Both the position numbers and the translations under genes were made by a program. DNA of 64,000 bases, taken from Chloroflexi bacterium HGW-Chloroflexi-2 (lineage in GTDB: Bacteria; Chloroflexota; Anaerolineae; Anaerolineales; Anaerolineaceae). Within the stretch, counting starts at the first letter, position 1, and each line of letters opens with the position of its first letter. This document shows, piece after piece, positions 52,940 to 62,519 of this stretch. Below the pieces are notes generated by a model. The model was not told the origin of the DNA, searched no databases, and saw only the letters and a program-made list of their open reading frames with translations. Location: assembly GCA_002840735.1 (NCBI GenBank), contig PHBY01000014.1, forward strand, positions 1 to 64,000, given 5' to 3'.

Positions 52940-53959
52940 GTGAATAAACAACGCTTCGTTTGGGAAAAGATAACGCTGGAATTAAAAAATCCTAATCGCA
53001 TTGCCTATGGGAAGAGTAGCAAATTCCTTATTTATTGGATCCGCCTGGCAGGTGATAATGGTTGGGGAGAGGCTGCTATCCCCTCCGACGGTGGAAATTC
53101 TGATAAAGAGATGCTGGTCTTCTGGGCAAATGCAGCCCGGTCGCATGTACACTTCCCGGTATCCATTCACCAGGTGCAGGGGTGGATTGGTGAAGGTGGA
53201 CCTGCCCCGGCGCGCTGTGCACTGGAATTGGCATTGTTAGATCGCATCGGGCGCATTGAAGGCAAGCCACTTTACCAGGTTCTGGATCTGCCGGAACCAG
53301 AACCACTGCCCACATCCTTTACGATCGCCTTGGACACACCACAAAAAATGGCAGAAATTGCCAGAAATGAAAAAGCTTACCCTATTCTCAAGTTAAAACT
53401 GGGCGGCGAAGATGATGAGGATTGCATAGCCGCGATTCGGGAAGTACGACCGGATGCAAAATTACGGGTGGATGTGAACGCCGCCTGGGATTTGCCGAAG
53501 GCAATCAAAATGGTCCGGCAACTATCCGTTTACAATCTGGAACTGATCGAACAGCCACTGGGGCGTGACCAGATTACAGAAATGGGAATATTGCAATCGA
53601 CCACCCATATACCGATTGTCGCGGATGAATCCGTTCAAAACATTGAAGATGTGCATGCATTGGGTCTGGCAGGGGTGGCAGGCATCAATTTGAAATTAAT
53701 GAAAACAGGTGGCATCCTGCCTGCCCTGGAGATGATCAGGATTGCCCGGGATTACAATATGCGCATCATGCTGGGATGTGTGATCGAGACTTCTCTCGGC
53801 GTTACCGCGATGGCGCATCTCAGTGGGTTGGCTGAATGGATTGACCTCGATGCTCCTTTGCTGATAAAAAATGATCCGTTCACTGGCTTAAATTATGACA
53901 GGCATCTAAAAATAAAGCTCTCCCATCAGCCTGGTATTGGCGTTCAATTACAATCTTAA
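52940..53959 (+). CDS. Dipeptide epimerase-like enolase-superfamily enzyme
   Basis: A 339-residue member of the mandelate racemase/muconate lactonising group. The catalytic KxK is at ILKLKLGG; metal ligands lie at RVDVNAAWD, LIEQPL and VADESV; the second base Lys is in INLKLMKTGG. The pattern fits L-Ala-D/L-Glu (dipeptide) epimerases, which process murein peptides, but specificity cannot be proven by eye. GTG start at 52940 with a poor ribosome-binding site. It lies just before peptide-binding-protein genes, consistent with use of imported dipeptides. Confidence 0.82.
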   Translation: MNKQRFVWEKITLELKNPNRIAYGKSSKFLIYWIRLAGDNGWGEAAIPSDGGNSDKEMLVFWANAARSHVHFPVSIHQVQGWIGEGGPAPARCALELALLDRIGRIEGKPLYQVLDLPEPEPLPTSFTIALDTPQKMAEIARNEKAYPILKLKLGGEDDEDCIAAIREVRPDAKLRVDVNAAWDLPKAIKMVRQLSVYNLELIEQPLGRDQITEMGILQSTTHIPIVADESVQNIEDVHALGLAGVAGINLKLMKTGGILPALEMIRIARDYNMRIMLGCVIETSLGVTAMAHLSGLAEWIDLDAPLLIKNDPFTGLNYDRHLKIKLSHQPGIGVQLQS

Positions 53960-54127
53960 CTGTATCCTGGGGGGTTTGAAACTATTTCAATCATTTCTGG
54001 AAGAATTTATTGAAAGCCAGGAGGATCTTTGTTGGGGAATGGTAATATGATGTTGAAGTTTGCCAGTGGGCATGGCAATGATTATAATGAAGGGGATATG
54101 TGGAACAATCATCTCAAGGAGGAACCT

Positions 54128-56074
54128 TTGAACCTTTCCCGCTTACAACGGTTTTCATTTTTAATGGTAATTTGTATCATGCTATTAAGTGCCTGCCAAC
54201 CGCAGGTAGCGCCTACATCTGATGTTCAAACCGAACCAGAACCGCCAGCAGTGGTTCTACCGACAACGGAACCGACGCCTGAGCCACCCAGTAGCCTGGT
54301 GATCTGTATTGGTGAAGAGCCACAGACATTGTATCCTTATGGTGGCAATAGCAAAGGCATGTGGTCGATTTTAGAAGCCATTTATGATGGACCCATCGAT
54401 ACGGTCAACTTTATGCCCGAACCAGTGATCCTGGAAAAGATACCGGATTTTGAGAGCGGTGATGCGCGCATCGAGACGGTGACGGTGGCTGCTGGCGAAC
54501 GTATTGTGGATGCGAACGGCTCGGTGGTCGTGCTTCTGGCAGGAGTTCGTTACTTACCGACTGGCTGCTCCGATACGAGTTGCGCTGTTGAGTGGGATGG
54601 ACAGAATGAAGTACTGATGGATCAGCAAAGCCTGCGTTACCAACTGAAACCAGGGTTGTTATGGTCAGATGGGCAGGCATTAACCGCCAACGATTCCTTT
54701 TACTCCTTCCAGATTGCCTCTGACCCGGCTTCCCCGGTTCATACCTATTATGTGGACAGAACTTTCAGTTACACCGCCGGCGATGATTTGCAGACCGAAT
54801 GGAAAGGTCTACCCGGATTTACATCACCGCACCTGGGCGATTTCTTCTGGATGCCGATGCCGCAGCACGCCTGGGGGGCATTCAGCGCAGAAGAATTATT
54901 GACCGCAGTGGAATCAACCCAAAAACCATTGGGTTGGGGACCTTATCAGATTGATAACTGGGTGAGTGGCAGCCATTTGGAACTGAGCAGGAACCCGAAT
55001 TATTTCCGGGCGCAGGAAGGTCTGCCAAAATTTGAAAAACTCGTATTCCGCTTCTTAGGTCCGAATGCGGATAGCAATCTGAAAGCATTGGAAATCAATG
55101 AGTGCGATTTTGTGGATGCCACGGTGGAATTAGATCAACAGTTAACCGATGTGGTCGAGCTAAGCAATCTGGGTGAGATCAAAGCCTATTTTGCACAGGG
55201 ACCGGAGTGGGAGCATCTGGATTTCGGCATTGTGCCCTCCAGTTATGATGATGGTTACCAGTTTGATTCGGACCGGCCAGACTGGTTTGGCGATGTGCGC
55301 ATGCGCACAGCCATGGCTTACTGTACTGATCGTTTTGCGATTGCCAGCCGCTATTTTGTCAACCGTTCTTCCGTGCCGATCAGTTTCTATCCGCCTTCCC
55401 ATCCAGCCTATAACCCGAGTCTCAACAGTATTCCCTATGATGTTGAAATGGGCAGCATGCTGCTGGATCAAATTGGCTGGCGCGATGATGATAATAATCC
55501 CAACACCCCGCGTATTTCGCAGGGCGTGGACAATGTTCCGGATGGGACAGCGCTGGTGCTGGATTACATCACCTCCCAATCCACGTTGAGACAACTGGTA
55601 TCGGCGGATATTGCCAGCTCTTTGATCACCTGTGGCATCGAAGTTGTGGTGCAAAATGTTTATCCAACTGAAATGTATGCACCGGGTCCGGAAGGCGTTT
55701 TATTCGGGCGAAACTTCGACCTGGCTCAATTTACCTGGCAGGCAGGGCGAACGAACCCTTGCTTCCTGTATAGCAGCAATCAAATACCCAATGCAGACAA
55801 TCTCTGGGTAGGCGCTAATATCACCGGGTATGCCAACCCACAATATGATCTGGCTTGCCAGCAAGCGCAAACTACAGCTTTGGATGACGCCGAAGCACAG
55901 GCGGAGATTCAAAGCCTGTTTAATGAAGCCTTACCCGTGCTGCCGTTGTATTATCAGCTAAAAATTGCTGCCAGCCGCACAGATTTTTGCGGTTTTGAAG
56001 CCGTGGATGTCAGCAATCGCAGTATTCTTTTTGAAATTGAGGGTTTTGGATACGCAGATTTTTGTAAAAATTAA
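54128..56074 (+). CDS. Peptide-binding lipoprotein (SBP family 5), canonical order
   Basis: A 648-residue lipoprotein. TTG 54128 is chosen because AAGGAGG lies 5 bases upstream and it gives a standard signal peptide (MLLSACQP); an in-frame start at 54029 would add 33 residues. The order of family segments is canonical: VICIGEEPQTLYPYGG first, then YQLKPGLLWSDGQALTANDS, LGWGPYQIDNW and FGDVRMRTAMAYCTD. No permease follows directly; it probably works with the importer 3 kb downstream. It is separate from the permuted proteins in this window. Confidence 0.87.
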   Translation: MNLSRLQRFSFLMVICIMLLSACQPQVAPTSDVQTEPEPPAVVLPTTEPTPEPPSSLVICIGEEPQTLYPYGGNSKGMWSILEAIYDGPIDTVNFMPEPVILEKIPDFESGDARIETVTVAAGERIVDANGSVVVLLAGVRYLPTGCSDTSCAVEWDGQNEVLMDQQSLRYQLKPGLLWSDGQALTANDSFYSFQIASDPASPVHTYYVDRTFSYTAGDDLQTEWKGLPGFTSPHLGDFFWMPMPQHAWGAFSAEELLTAVESTQKPLGWGPYQIDNWVSGSHLELSRNPNYFRAQEGLPKFEKLVFRFLGPNADSNLKALEINECDFVDATVELDQQLTDVVELSNLGEIKAYFAQGPEWEHLDFGIVPSSYDDGYQFDSDRPDWFGDVRMRTAMAYCTDRFAIASRYFVNRSSVPISFYPPSHPAYNPSLNSIPYDVEMGSMLLDQIGWRDDDNNPNTPRISQGVDNVPDGTALVLDYITSQSTLRQLVSADIASSLITCGIEVVVQNVYPTEMYAPGPEGVLFGRNFDLAQFTWQAGRTNPCFLYSSNQIPNADNLWVGANITGYANPQYDLACQQAQTTALDDAEAQAEIQSLFNEALPVLPLYYQLKIAASRTDFCGFEAVDVSNRSILFEIEGFGYADFCKN

Positions 56075-56160
56075 CATTTGAACACGTTGGTTTGTAATGA
56101 TTTTGCCTTACAAAATACCTGATTTTCCTCTTAAATAATCATAAAAATCCGTATGATCTG

Positions 56161-56189
56161 TTGACTATATGGGCACCTTATGCTATATT
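56161..56189 (+). promoter_or_regulatory. Promoter of the second peptide importer operon
   Basis: TTGACT (56161-56166), 17 bases, TATATT (56184-56189) with an extended TGC. The leader is about 140 nt and contains the stem GCCAATAA/TTATTGGC (56246-56268). Confidence 0.75.
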
Positions 56190-56338
56190 TACAGCACAAA
56201 ATTGTGTTGATGAAATTGAAAGTTGAGGGATGACGCCATGTTTTAGCCAATAAAAAGCGGTTATTGGCGATTTATGGTATTTCATTGGCACAAAAAAATC
56301 ATATCGTTCGATCCAAATTTATTAAGGAGGAGAATAGA

Positions 56339-58957
56339 ATGAAACGAAATACCCTTATGTTGTTAGTAGGTATGGTCATCATTGCCAGTATGGTATTGGC
56401 AGCCTGCCAACCTACACCGGCTCCAGTGGTTGAAGAACCCGCACCTGCCGAGCCAGTCGTTGAGGAACCAACCGCGGTTCCTGAAGAACCAGTTGTTGTC
56501 GAGGAACCAACTGCCGAACCGACTCCAGAACCAGTTCGCACCACCCGCAAAGGTGGATGGTTGGACGAAATCGTGGTATCTGTAGTTGACAATTCATCAG
56601 CCATTACACAAATTCAGGCTGGCGCTGTTGACATTTATGCCGCTGGTATGTCATCCGATGCACTGCCCGAAATCGAAGCCGCTGGTTTGGATTATGCACA
56701 AAGCAATGGACTGTATTATGAATTAACCTTCAATACTTACGGACCATTCTTTGATCAATCCACCGGTAAAGTAAACCCCTTCGTGTATGCAAAAGCACGC
56801 GAAGCCATGAACTGGTTAATTGACCGCGATTACATCAATCGTGAGGTTTACAATGGCGGTGCACTGCCCAAGTTCTGGAGCATTATCACCAACATGCCCG
56901 ATTACACCAAAATGGCAGAAACTGTTCGCCGTTTGGAAGCAAAATATGCTTACAATCCCGAATTAGCCAAAGCTCAGATGGATGAGGTTATGCTCGGTAT
57001 TGAAGGCGTGACCATTGAAGATGGCAAATACATGTTCAATGGCGAGCAAGTCCAATTGATCTTCTTGATCCGCAATGACTCCGATGGCACCCGCGTTCCG
57101 ATTGGTGATTATGTTGCCAATCAGCTCGAGAGCATTGGTTTCGCTGTTGATCGTCAATACAAACGTTCATCCGAAGCCTCCCCGATCTGGGTGGGTGGTA
57201 ATGTTGCTGATGGTCTCTGGCATCTTTACACCGGTGCCTGGTCTGCCACAGTTATTGATCGTGACGAGGGTGACAACTTCGAATTCTTCGATACCCCACA
57301 ATCCGCTTATGGTTTCTCATCTACCTGGCAGGCATTCACATCCACCGCTTTAGGTACCCCCTATGGCGATCTGGCTGATAAATTAGCCTATAACAAATTC
57401 ACATCCATCGAAGAACGTGATGCGGCTATGGCAGAAATGCTTGAACTGTCTTTGGAAGAATCCATTCATATATGGTTAATCGATGGTAAAAACTTCACAC
57501 CTTATGCCCAGGGTCTGGCAGTAACCTATGACCTGGCTGCTGGTGTGGACGGCTCCATGATCTGGCCATACACCATTCGTTGGGAAGGCGAAGAAGGTGG
57601 TATGCTCAAGTGGGGTCAGCCAGACCTGTTTGTTGATCCCTGGAACCCGATTGCCGGCTCCAACTGGGCATTTGACCAGGCTATTGGCCGCGCCACCTGG
57701 GGTGAAGCTTACATGATTGATCCTCACACTGGTCTCCTGTGGCCACAGCGCTTTGACCGCGCTGAAATCACCATTCAGGAAGGTTTGCCCGTTGGTAAGA
57801 CGCTGGATTGGGTTGACCTGTCCTTTGAAGATGAAATCGTAGTACCAGAAGACGCCATCGTTGACTGGGATGCTGAAAATCAGGCCTTCATCACTGCTGC
57901 CGAGAAATTCCCCGAAGGTACAACTGCCCGTGTCAAGAGTGTGGTTTACTATCCAGCCGACCTGTTTGACACCGTAAAATGGCACGATGGTACACCGCTT
58001 GATCTGGGTGACTTTATCTACGGTTGGATCATTGGTCTTGATATGGGTAAAGAAGCATCTGCCATTTATGATGAAGCTTATGCAGCCAATGCCGAAGCAG
58101 TCCTGGCTAACTTCAAAGGCTTCAAAATTCTATCTGAAAGCCCTCTGACAATTGAAGCCTACAGCGATGCCTATCAGACCGATGCTGAATGGAATATCAC
58201 CACCATGTGGCCATCCTTCAGTTATGGTGAAGCCCCATGGCATGTCTTAGCGATGGGTGCCCGCGGTGACGAAGCTGGAGAACTTGCATTCTCAGGCGAT
58301 AAAGCCGATGCAAAATCTACTGAGACCACGACCGTTGAATGGTTCAGCGTGATTGGTGGACCCAGCCTGGAAATTGTTTCTAAATGGCTTGATACCAGCA
58401 TTGAAGAGACTTACATTCCTTACGCCAACGTGCTGACTGCTTTCATCACCCCCGAAGAAGCTTTAGCCCGCTATGAAAACGCCAAAGCTTTCTTTGCCAA
58501 ATACGGTCATTACAATATCGGTACCGGCCCCTACATTCTCGATGAAGTTTATCTGACCGAGAAAGTAGCCACCTTGGTTCAAAATCCTGACTTCCCGGAT
58601 CTTTCAGACAAATGGTCACAATTTGGTGATCCAAAAGTAGCTGAAATTGAACTGGATGGTGACGGTAGCGTAGTTCTGGGTGGTGAGTTCGCCTTCGATG
58701 TCTTCGTGACCTTCCAGGGTGAACCCTATGAAGCTGACGAGATCAAACAGGTTATTGGTTTGCTCTACGATGCTACCGGTCAAATCGTCAAAGTGCTTGA
58801 TGGTGTACTGGTTGAAGATGGTTATTACACCATCACCGTTCCTGCTGATGTTTCAGCAGCCATGGAAGCTGGCGCCAGCAAGTTAGAAGCTGTTGTGGTT
58901 CCGTTCACTGTAGCTATTCCGTCCTTCGTTTCATTTGAATTTGTGACCGTCAAGTAA
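56339..58957 (+). CDS. Peptide-binding lipoprotein, differently permuted, with extra C-terminal domain
   Basis: An 872-residue lipoprotein; ATG 56339 (AAGGAGG) gives the signal peptide MVLAACQP and a Pro/Glu/Val linker (24-68). The mature part starts with segments that normally come late (ITQIQAGAVDIYAAGM, AREAMNWLIDRDYINREVY). The canonical start (GMLKWGQPDLFVDPWNPIAG) is near residue 420, VKWHDGTPLDLGDFIYGW near 545, and IGTGPYILDEVYLTEKVATL near 725. The last 105 residues are a beta-rich domain (VFVTFQGEPYEADEIKQVIG). First gene of the second importer operon. Confidence 0.87.
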   Translation: MKRNTLMLLVGMVIIASMVLAACQPTPAPVVEEPAPAEPVVEEPTAVPEEPVVVEEPTAEPTPEPVRTTRKGGWLDEIVVSVVDNSSAITQIQAGAVDIYAAGMSSDALPEIEAAGLDYAQSNGLYYELTFNTYGPFFDQSTGKVNPFVYAKAREAMNWLIDRDYINREVYNGGALPKFWSIITNMPDYTKMAETVRRLEAKYAYNPELAKAQMDEVMLGIEGVTIEDGKYMFNGEQVQLIFLIRNDSDGTRVPIGDYVANQLESIGFAVDRQYKRSSEASPIWVGGNVADGLWHLYTGAWSATVIDRDEGDNFEFFDTPQSAYGFSSTWQAFTSTALGTPYGDLADKLAYNKFTSIEERDAAMAEMLELSLEESIHIWLIDGKNFTPYAQGLAVTYDLAAGVDGSMIWPYTIRWEGEEGGMLKWGQPDLFVDPWNPIAGSNWAFDQAIGRATWGEAYMIDPHTGLLWPQRFDRAEITIQEGLPVGKTLDWVDLSFEDEIVVPEDAIVDWDAENQAFITAAEKFPEGTTARVKSVVYYPADLFDTVKWHDGTPLDLGDFIYGWIIGLDMGKEASAIYDEAYAANAEAVLANFKGFKILSESPLTIEAYSDAYQTDAEWNITTMWPSFSYGEAPWHVLAMGARGDEAGELAFSGDKADAKSTETTTVEWFSVIGGPSLEIVSKWLDTSIEETYIPYANVLTAFITPEEALARYENAKAFFAKYGHYNIGTGPYILDEVYLTEKVATLVQNPDFPDLSDKWSQFGDPKVAEIELDGDGSVVLGGEFAFDVFVTFQGEPYEADEIKQVIGLLYDATGQIVKVLDGVLVEDGYYTITVPADVSAAMEAGASKLEAVVVPFTVAIPSFVSFEFVTVK

Positions 58958-59006
58958 GAAGCTTAATCACAAATTCTCACAACAGTTAAATTAAGTTACT
59001 AAAGGT

Positions 59007-59036
59007 AGGGGCAAGGCGATCAAACTCCTTGCCCCT
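59007..59036 (+). other. Intercistronic hairpin between binding protein and permease
   Basis: AGGGGCAAGG (59007-59016) pairs with CCTTGCCCCT (59027-59036) around a 10-base loop. It occupies the same position as the stem in the first importer operon and may protect the upstream message or attenuate the downstream one. Confidence 0.65.
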
Positions 59037-59065
59037 TCCCAATCAATAATAGGAGGTAAATTCCT

Positions 59066-60202
59066 ATGGGGTCGGATGTTGAAATTACAACGCCCAAAGA
59101 AAAAAAACAAAAATCCGGGTTTGTAACCACCCTCACCAGGGTTTTGAAGTATTCGGGTGTCAGGTTACTTTCACTTTTTATCACTGTCGTCATCGGTATT
59201 TACCTGACGATTATGATCGCCAACATGGGTGGTTATGTGGACCAAATGATGAAGTCCGAGATCCAGGAACGCATCACCATGCAGATTCAGATGAACCCTG
59301 CATTTAAAACTATGGATCCAGCCACCAGGAGTCAGTTAACGCAGGAAAGAATTCAGAGCGAAATTGATCGTTTGGGACTCGAACGTCCATTGGTGATCCG
59401 CAGTATGGGTTTCTTAAAAAATGCATTAACATTAAATCTGGGCCGCGCTCAAAATATGTCAAGCGATAGTGGCTCACGCAATGTGAAAGCGATCATTTTA
59501 GAAAGAATACCCTATACCCTGTTGTTAATGGGGACTGCCAACTTAATCTTATTCTTCAGCACACTCTTCTTAGCCCTGGCATTATCACGCAAATATGGTA
59601 GTTTTTGGGATAAGTTTGTCATCACACTCTCGCCTACATCGTCGGTACCACCCTGGTTTTATGGTATTTTCTTAATTCTTATTTTTGCTGCCGTGCTGAA
59701 AGTTCTACCGTTTGGCGGTGTCATTGATGCGCCAGTGCCCAAGGATTTCCTGGGCCGGGCATTAAGCGTCGGCAGACATTTAATTTTACCAGCCAGTTCA
59801 CTGATCTTATCCTCATTCTTTTTGAGCATTTTCAACTGGCGCACCTTCTTTTTAATTTATTCCAGTGAAGATTACGTGGAGACAGCCAAAGCCAAAGGCT
59901 TACCTTCCCGCGATATTGAACGTCGTTATATTTTGCGCCCAACGTTACCCACCATCATCACCGCCTTTGCCTTATTGTTGATCGGTTTATGGGCTGGTGC
60001 TATCATTACCGAAACCGTGTTTCAGTGGCCTGGATTGGGTCGGGTTACCTTCCGGGCGATTAATCTGTATGATACGCCTGTGATTGTGGGCACCACCATC
60101 ATTTACGCTTATTTATTGGCAATCACTGTTTTCCTGTTGGATTTTGTGTATGCTCTGGTAGATCCCAGGGTGAAAATTGGTAGTGGAGGTGGACCCCAAT
60201 GA
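59066..60202 (+). CDS. Peptide ABC transporter permease, DppB type (second system)
   Basis: A 378-residue permease with a long cytoplasmic N-terminus (1-30). TM1 (LLSLFITVVIGIYLTIMIAN) is followed by an extended periplasmic segment (residues 55-125, helical, rich in Gln and Met). The EAA loop reads YVETAKAKGLPSRDIERRYI, and AGAIITETVFQWPGLGRVTF is the signature near the end. The RBS is AGGAGG. The stop overlaps the next start by 4 bp. Confidence 0.92.
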   Translation: MGSDVEITTPKEKKQKSGFVTTLTRVLKYSGVRLLSLFITVVIGIYLTIMIANMGGYVDQMMKSEIQERITMQIQMNPAFKTMDPATRSQLTQERIQSEIDRLGLERPLVIRSMGFLKNALTLNLGRAQNMSSDSGSRNVKAIILERIPYTLLLMGTANLILFFSTLFLALALSRKYGSFWDKFVITLSPTSSVPPWFYGIFLILIFAAVLKVLPFGGVIDAPVPKDFLGRALSVGRHLILPASSLILSSFFLSIFNWRTFFLIYSSEDYVETAKAKGLPSRDIERRYILRPTLPTIITAFALLLIGLWAGAIITETVFQWPGLGRVTFRAINLYDTPVIVGTTIIYAYLLAITVFLLDFVYALVDPRVKIGSGGGPQ

Positions 60203-61542
60203 AACAGCTAAAAAATAATTTCCGGGAATTACTTAAATATCCCTCCGCCATTTTTGGCTCAATCATTGTGTTGACGTTGATCATCGCAGCTATCGTTGTT
60301 ATCATCAAAATCCCCTACAATGATGCCATTGACACCTGGCGTGGTGGGGAAGCAGTTGTCGGAAAGAACCCCAGAAATGTTCCTCCTAAATGGTTTAACT
60401 GGTTTCGGCAGGATAAGTTGGTGGAATCTCTCGATCTAATCGAAGGCGACGAAGGAGTAACCGTTACGGAAGAAACCACGGAAGGTGGCACACTGATTAA
60501 AACCACCACCTTTGCCTTCGATTATGAATACAAAAGTTTTCCCACTGAATTAACCATGTACTTTACCTCAGAATTCGAGGAAAAACAACCATTTGTTTCG
60601 TTAAAATGGATCACCCCGGATGGGACTGAAATAAAAATTAATAATTTTGCCATCGGTAAAACACATACCTATCCAATCAACCAGGAAGAAAAATTAAAGA
60701 AACGCCTGGGAAATGTACCCCCGGTTATAGGTTTGTTTCTGGATCCGGAATCTGAATCCAGGCTTCCCGTAAAGGGCACCTATCAACTGGTGGTTGAACA
60801 AATTTCTTTTGAGCCTGAATCGACCGTTCAGGCTGAATTTGTTTTGTTAGGAGAGGTCTTCGGTTGGGCAGGCACTGATCATATGCGCCGTGATTTACTC
60901 CTACCAATTTTGTGGGGCATACCCATCGCGCTGGCTTTTGGTTTGATAGCAGCATTAGGGACCTCCGTATTGACCATGACGATTGCTGCCATTGGCACCT
61001 GGTATGCCGGTATTGTGGATGGCATCATCCAGCGCATCACCGAGATTAACCTGGTGCTACCATTCCTCTCGATTCTGATCATGATCGGTACCTTTTATTC
61101 CCGGAGCATTTGGACTATTCTGGGTGCTACTGTGGCATTAAGTATTTTCACGGGTGGCATCAAACAATATCGCGCAATTTTCATGCAGGTAAAAGAATCA
61201 ACCTACATTGAAGCAGCCCGGGCATATGGCGCCAGTGACAAACGCATCATTTTCCGCTACCTGATTCCAAGAATCATCCCGTTGCTGATTCCTGGTCTTG
61301 TCTCGGCGGTCCCGGCTTTCGTCTTCCTGGAAGCTTCGCTGGCGTTGTTAGGTCTGGGTGACCCGGTTCTACCCACCTGGGGTAAGACCATCAACGAAGC
61401 CTACGCCAATGCTGCTCTGTATCGCGGCTGGTATTACTGGATTGTTCAACCAGCTGTATTATTGATGATTACCGGTCTGGGATTTGCCTCATTAGGTTTT
61501 GCGCTTGACCGAATCTTTAATCCACGTTTGCGAGGTATGTAA
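60199..61542 (+). CDS. Peptide ABC transporter permease, DppC type, with large extracytoplasmic insert
   Basis: A 447-residue permease, well above the usual 280-320. The extra length is between TM1 (residues 17-37) and FGWAGTDHMRRDLLLPILWG at about 225. Residues 75-220 form a beta-rich extracytoplasmic domain of unknown type (LIKTTTFAFDYEYKSFPTEL). The core then has the EAA loop YIEAARAYGASDKRIIFRYL and LALLGLGDPVLPTWGKTINE. The insert may contact the unusual binding protein of this system (inference). Confidence 0.9.
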   Translation: MKQLKNNFRELLKYPSAIFGSIIVLTLIIAAIVVIIKIPYNDAIDTWRGGEAVVGKNPRNVPPKWFNWFRQDKLVESLDLIEGDEGVTVTEETTEGGTLIKTTTFAFDYEYKSFPTELTMYFTSEFEEKQPFVSLKWITPDGTEIKINNFAIGKTHTYPINQEEKLKKRLGNVPPVIGLFLDPESESRLPVKGTYQLVVEQISFEPESTVQAEFVLLGEVFGWAGTDHMRRDLLLPILWGIPIALAFGLIAALGTSVLTMTIAAIGTWYAGIVDGIIQRITEINLVLPFLSILIMIGTFYSRSIWTILGATVALSIFTGGIKQYRAIFMQVKESTYIEAARAYGASDKRIIFRYLIPRIIPLLIPGLVSAVPAFVFLEASLALLGLGDPVLPTWGKTINEAYANAALYRGWYYWIVQPAVLLMITGLGFASLGFALDRIFNPRLRGM

Positions 61543-61545
61543 AAA

Positions 61546-62505
61546 ATGAAAGATAATAATACATTATTGCATGTGGAAAATCTCAAACTCTACTTCAAAG
61601 CCTCGAAGGGAATTGTCCAGGCTGTTGATGGCGTTGATTTTAACTTACCCAATAATAAAGCCGTGGTCATCATTGGTGAATCAGGTTGTGGTAAGACTTC
61701 CATGGCAAAAGCATTGTTACGTCTTTTACCGAAAAATGTAGCTGAGTATTCCGGTAAAATTCTTCTCAATGGCGTTGATACCATGCCGATGAGCGATGAG
61801 AAATATCGCACGGATGTGCGTTGGGTGCGCATGTCCATGGTACCTCAGGCAGCGATGAACTCTCTCAACCCGGTATTAAAGGTTGGTGATCAGGTTGCTG
61901 AACCGATCATTGTTCATCACAGTGTGCCTAAAGAACAAGCTCTGGATCAGGCTAAGACCATGTTCCAGAGGGTAGGCGTTCCGGTTGATTTTCTGCATCG
62001 TTATGCATTTGAGTTGAGCGGTGGTATGCGCCAGCGTGTGGCCATTGCCATGTCTCTGGTGACTGTACCCGATCTGGTTATTCTGGATGAACCCACCTCA
62101 GCGCTGGATGTGTTAACCCAGGCAAACATCATGAACCTGTTAAAACGCATCAAGAAGGAAATTGCCACCAGTTTCATCCTGATCACACACGATATTTCCA
62201 CTTCGAGTGAGTTGGCCGATGATGTAGTGGTCATGTACGCCGGGCAGATCGTTGAGGTTAGTGATAACCGTCGCTTTTTCACGGCCCCATTACATCCGTA
62301 TTCTGCCAAGTTGATGGCATCGGTTCCGCGCTTGAGAGGTAAAGAACAACCTGACTTCATTACCGGTCAACCACCCAGTCTGATCAATCCGCCAACGGGT
62401 TGCCGCTTTGAAGAACGTTGTCACAAACGCTTCAGCAAATGTTCAGAAGAACCACCGACCGTCAATGTGGATGGTATCCTGGTAAAGTGCTGGTTATACA
62501 CATAA
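61546..62505 (+). CDS. Peptide ABC transporter ATPase, DppD type (second system)
   Basis: A 319-residue ATPase starting 3 bp after the permease gene. Walker A is GESGCGKT, the signature [15 protein letters not shown] and Walker [13 protein letters not shown]. The oligopeptide C-terminal tail has the Cys set [14 protein letters not shown]. Confidence 0.94.
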   Translation: MKDNNTLLHVENLKLYFKASKGIVQAVDGVDFNLPNNKAVVIIGESGCGKTSMAKALLRLLPKNVAEYSGKILLNGVDTMPMSDEKYRTDVRWVRMSMVPQAAMNSLNPVLKVGDQVAEPIIVHHSVPKEQALDQAKTMFQRVGVPVDFLHRYAFELSGGMRQRVAIAMSLVTVPDLVILDEPTSALDVLTQANIMNLLKRIKKEIATSFILITHDISTSSELADDVVVMYAGQIVEVSDNRRFFTAPLHPYSAKLMASVPRLRGKEQPDFITGQPPSLINPPTGCRFEERCHKRFSKCSEEPPTVNVDGILVKCWLYT

Positions 62506-62519
62506 GACAGGGAGAAGAA

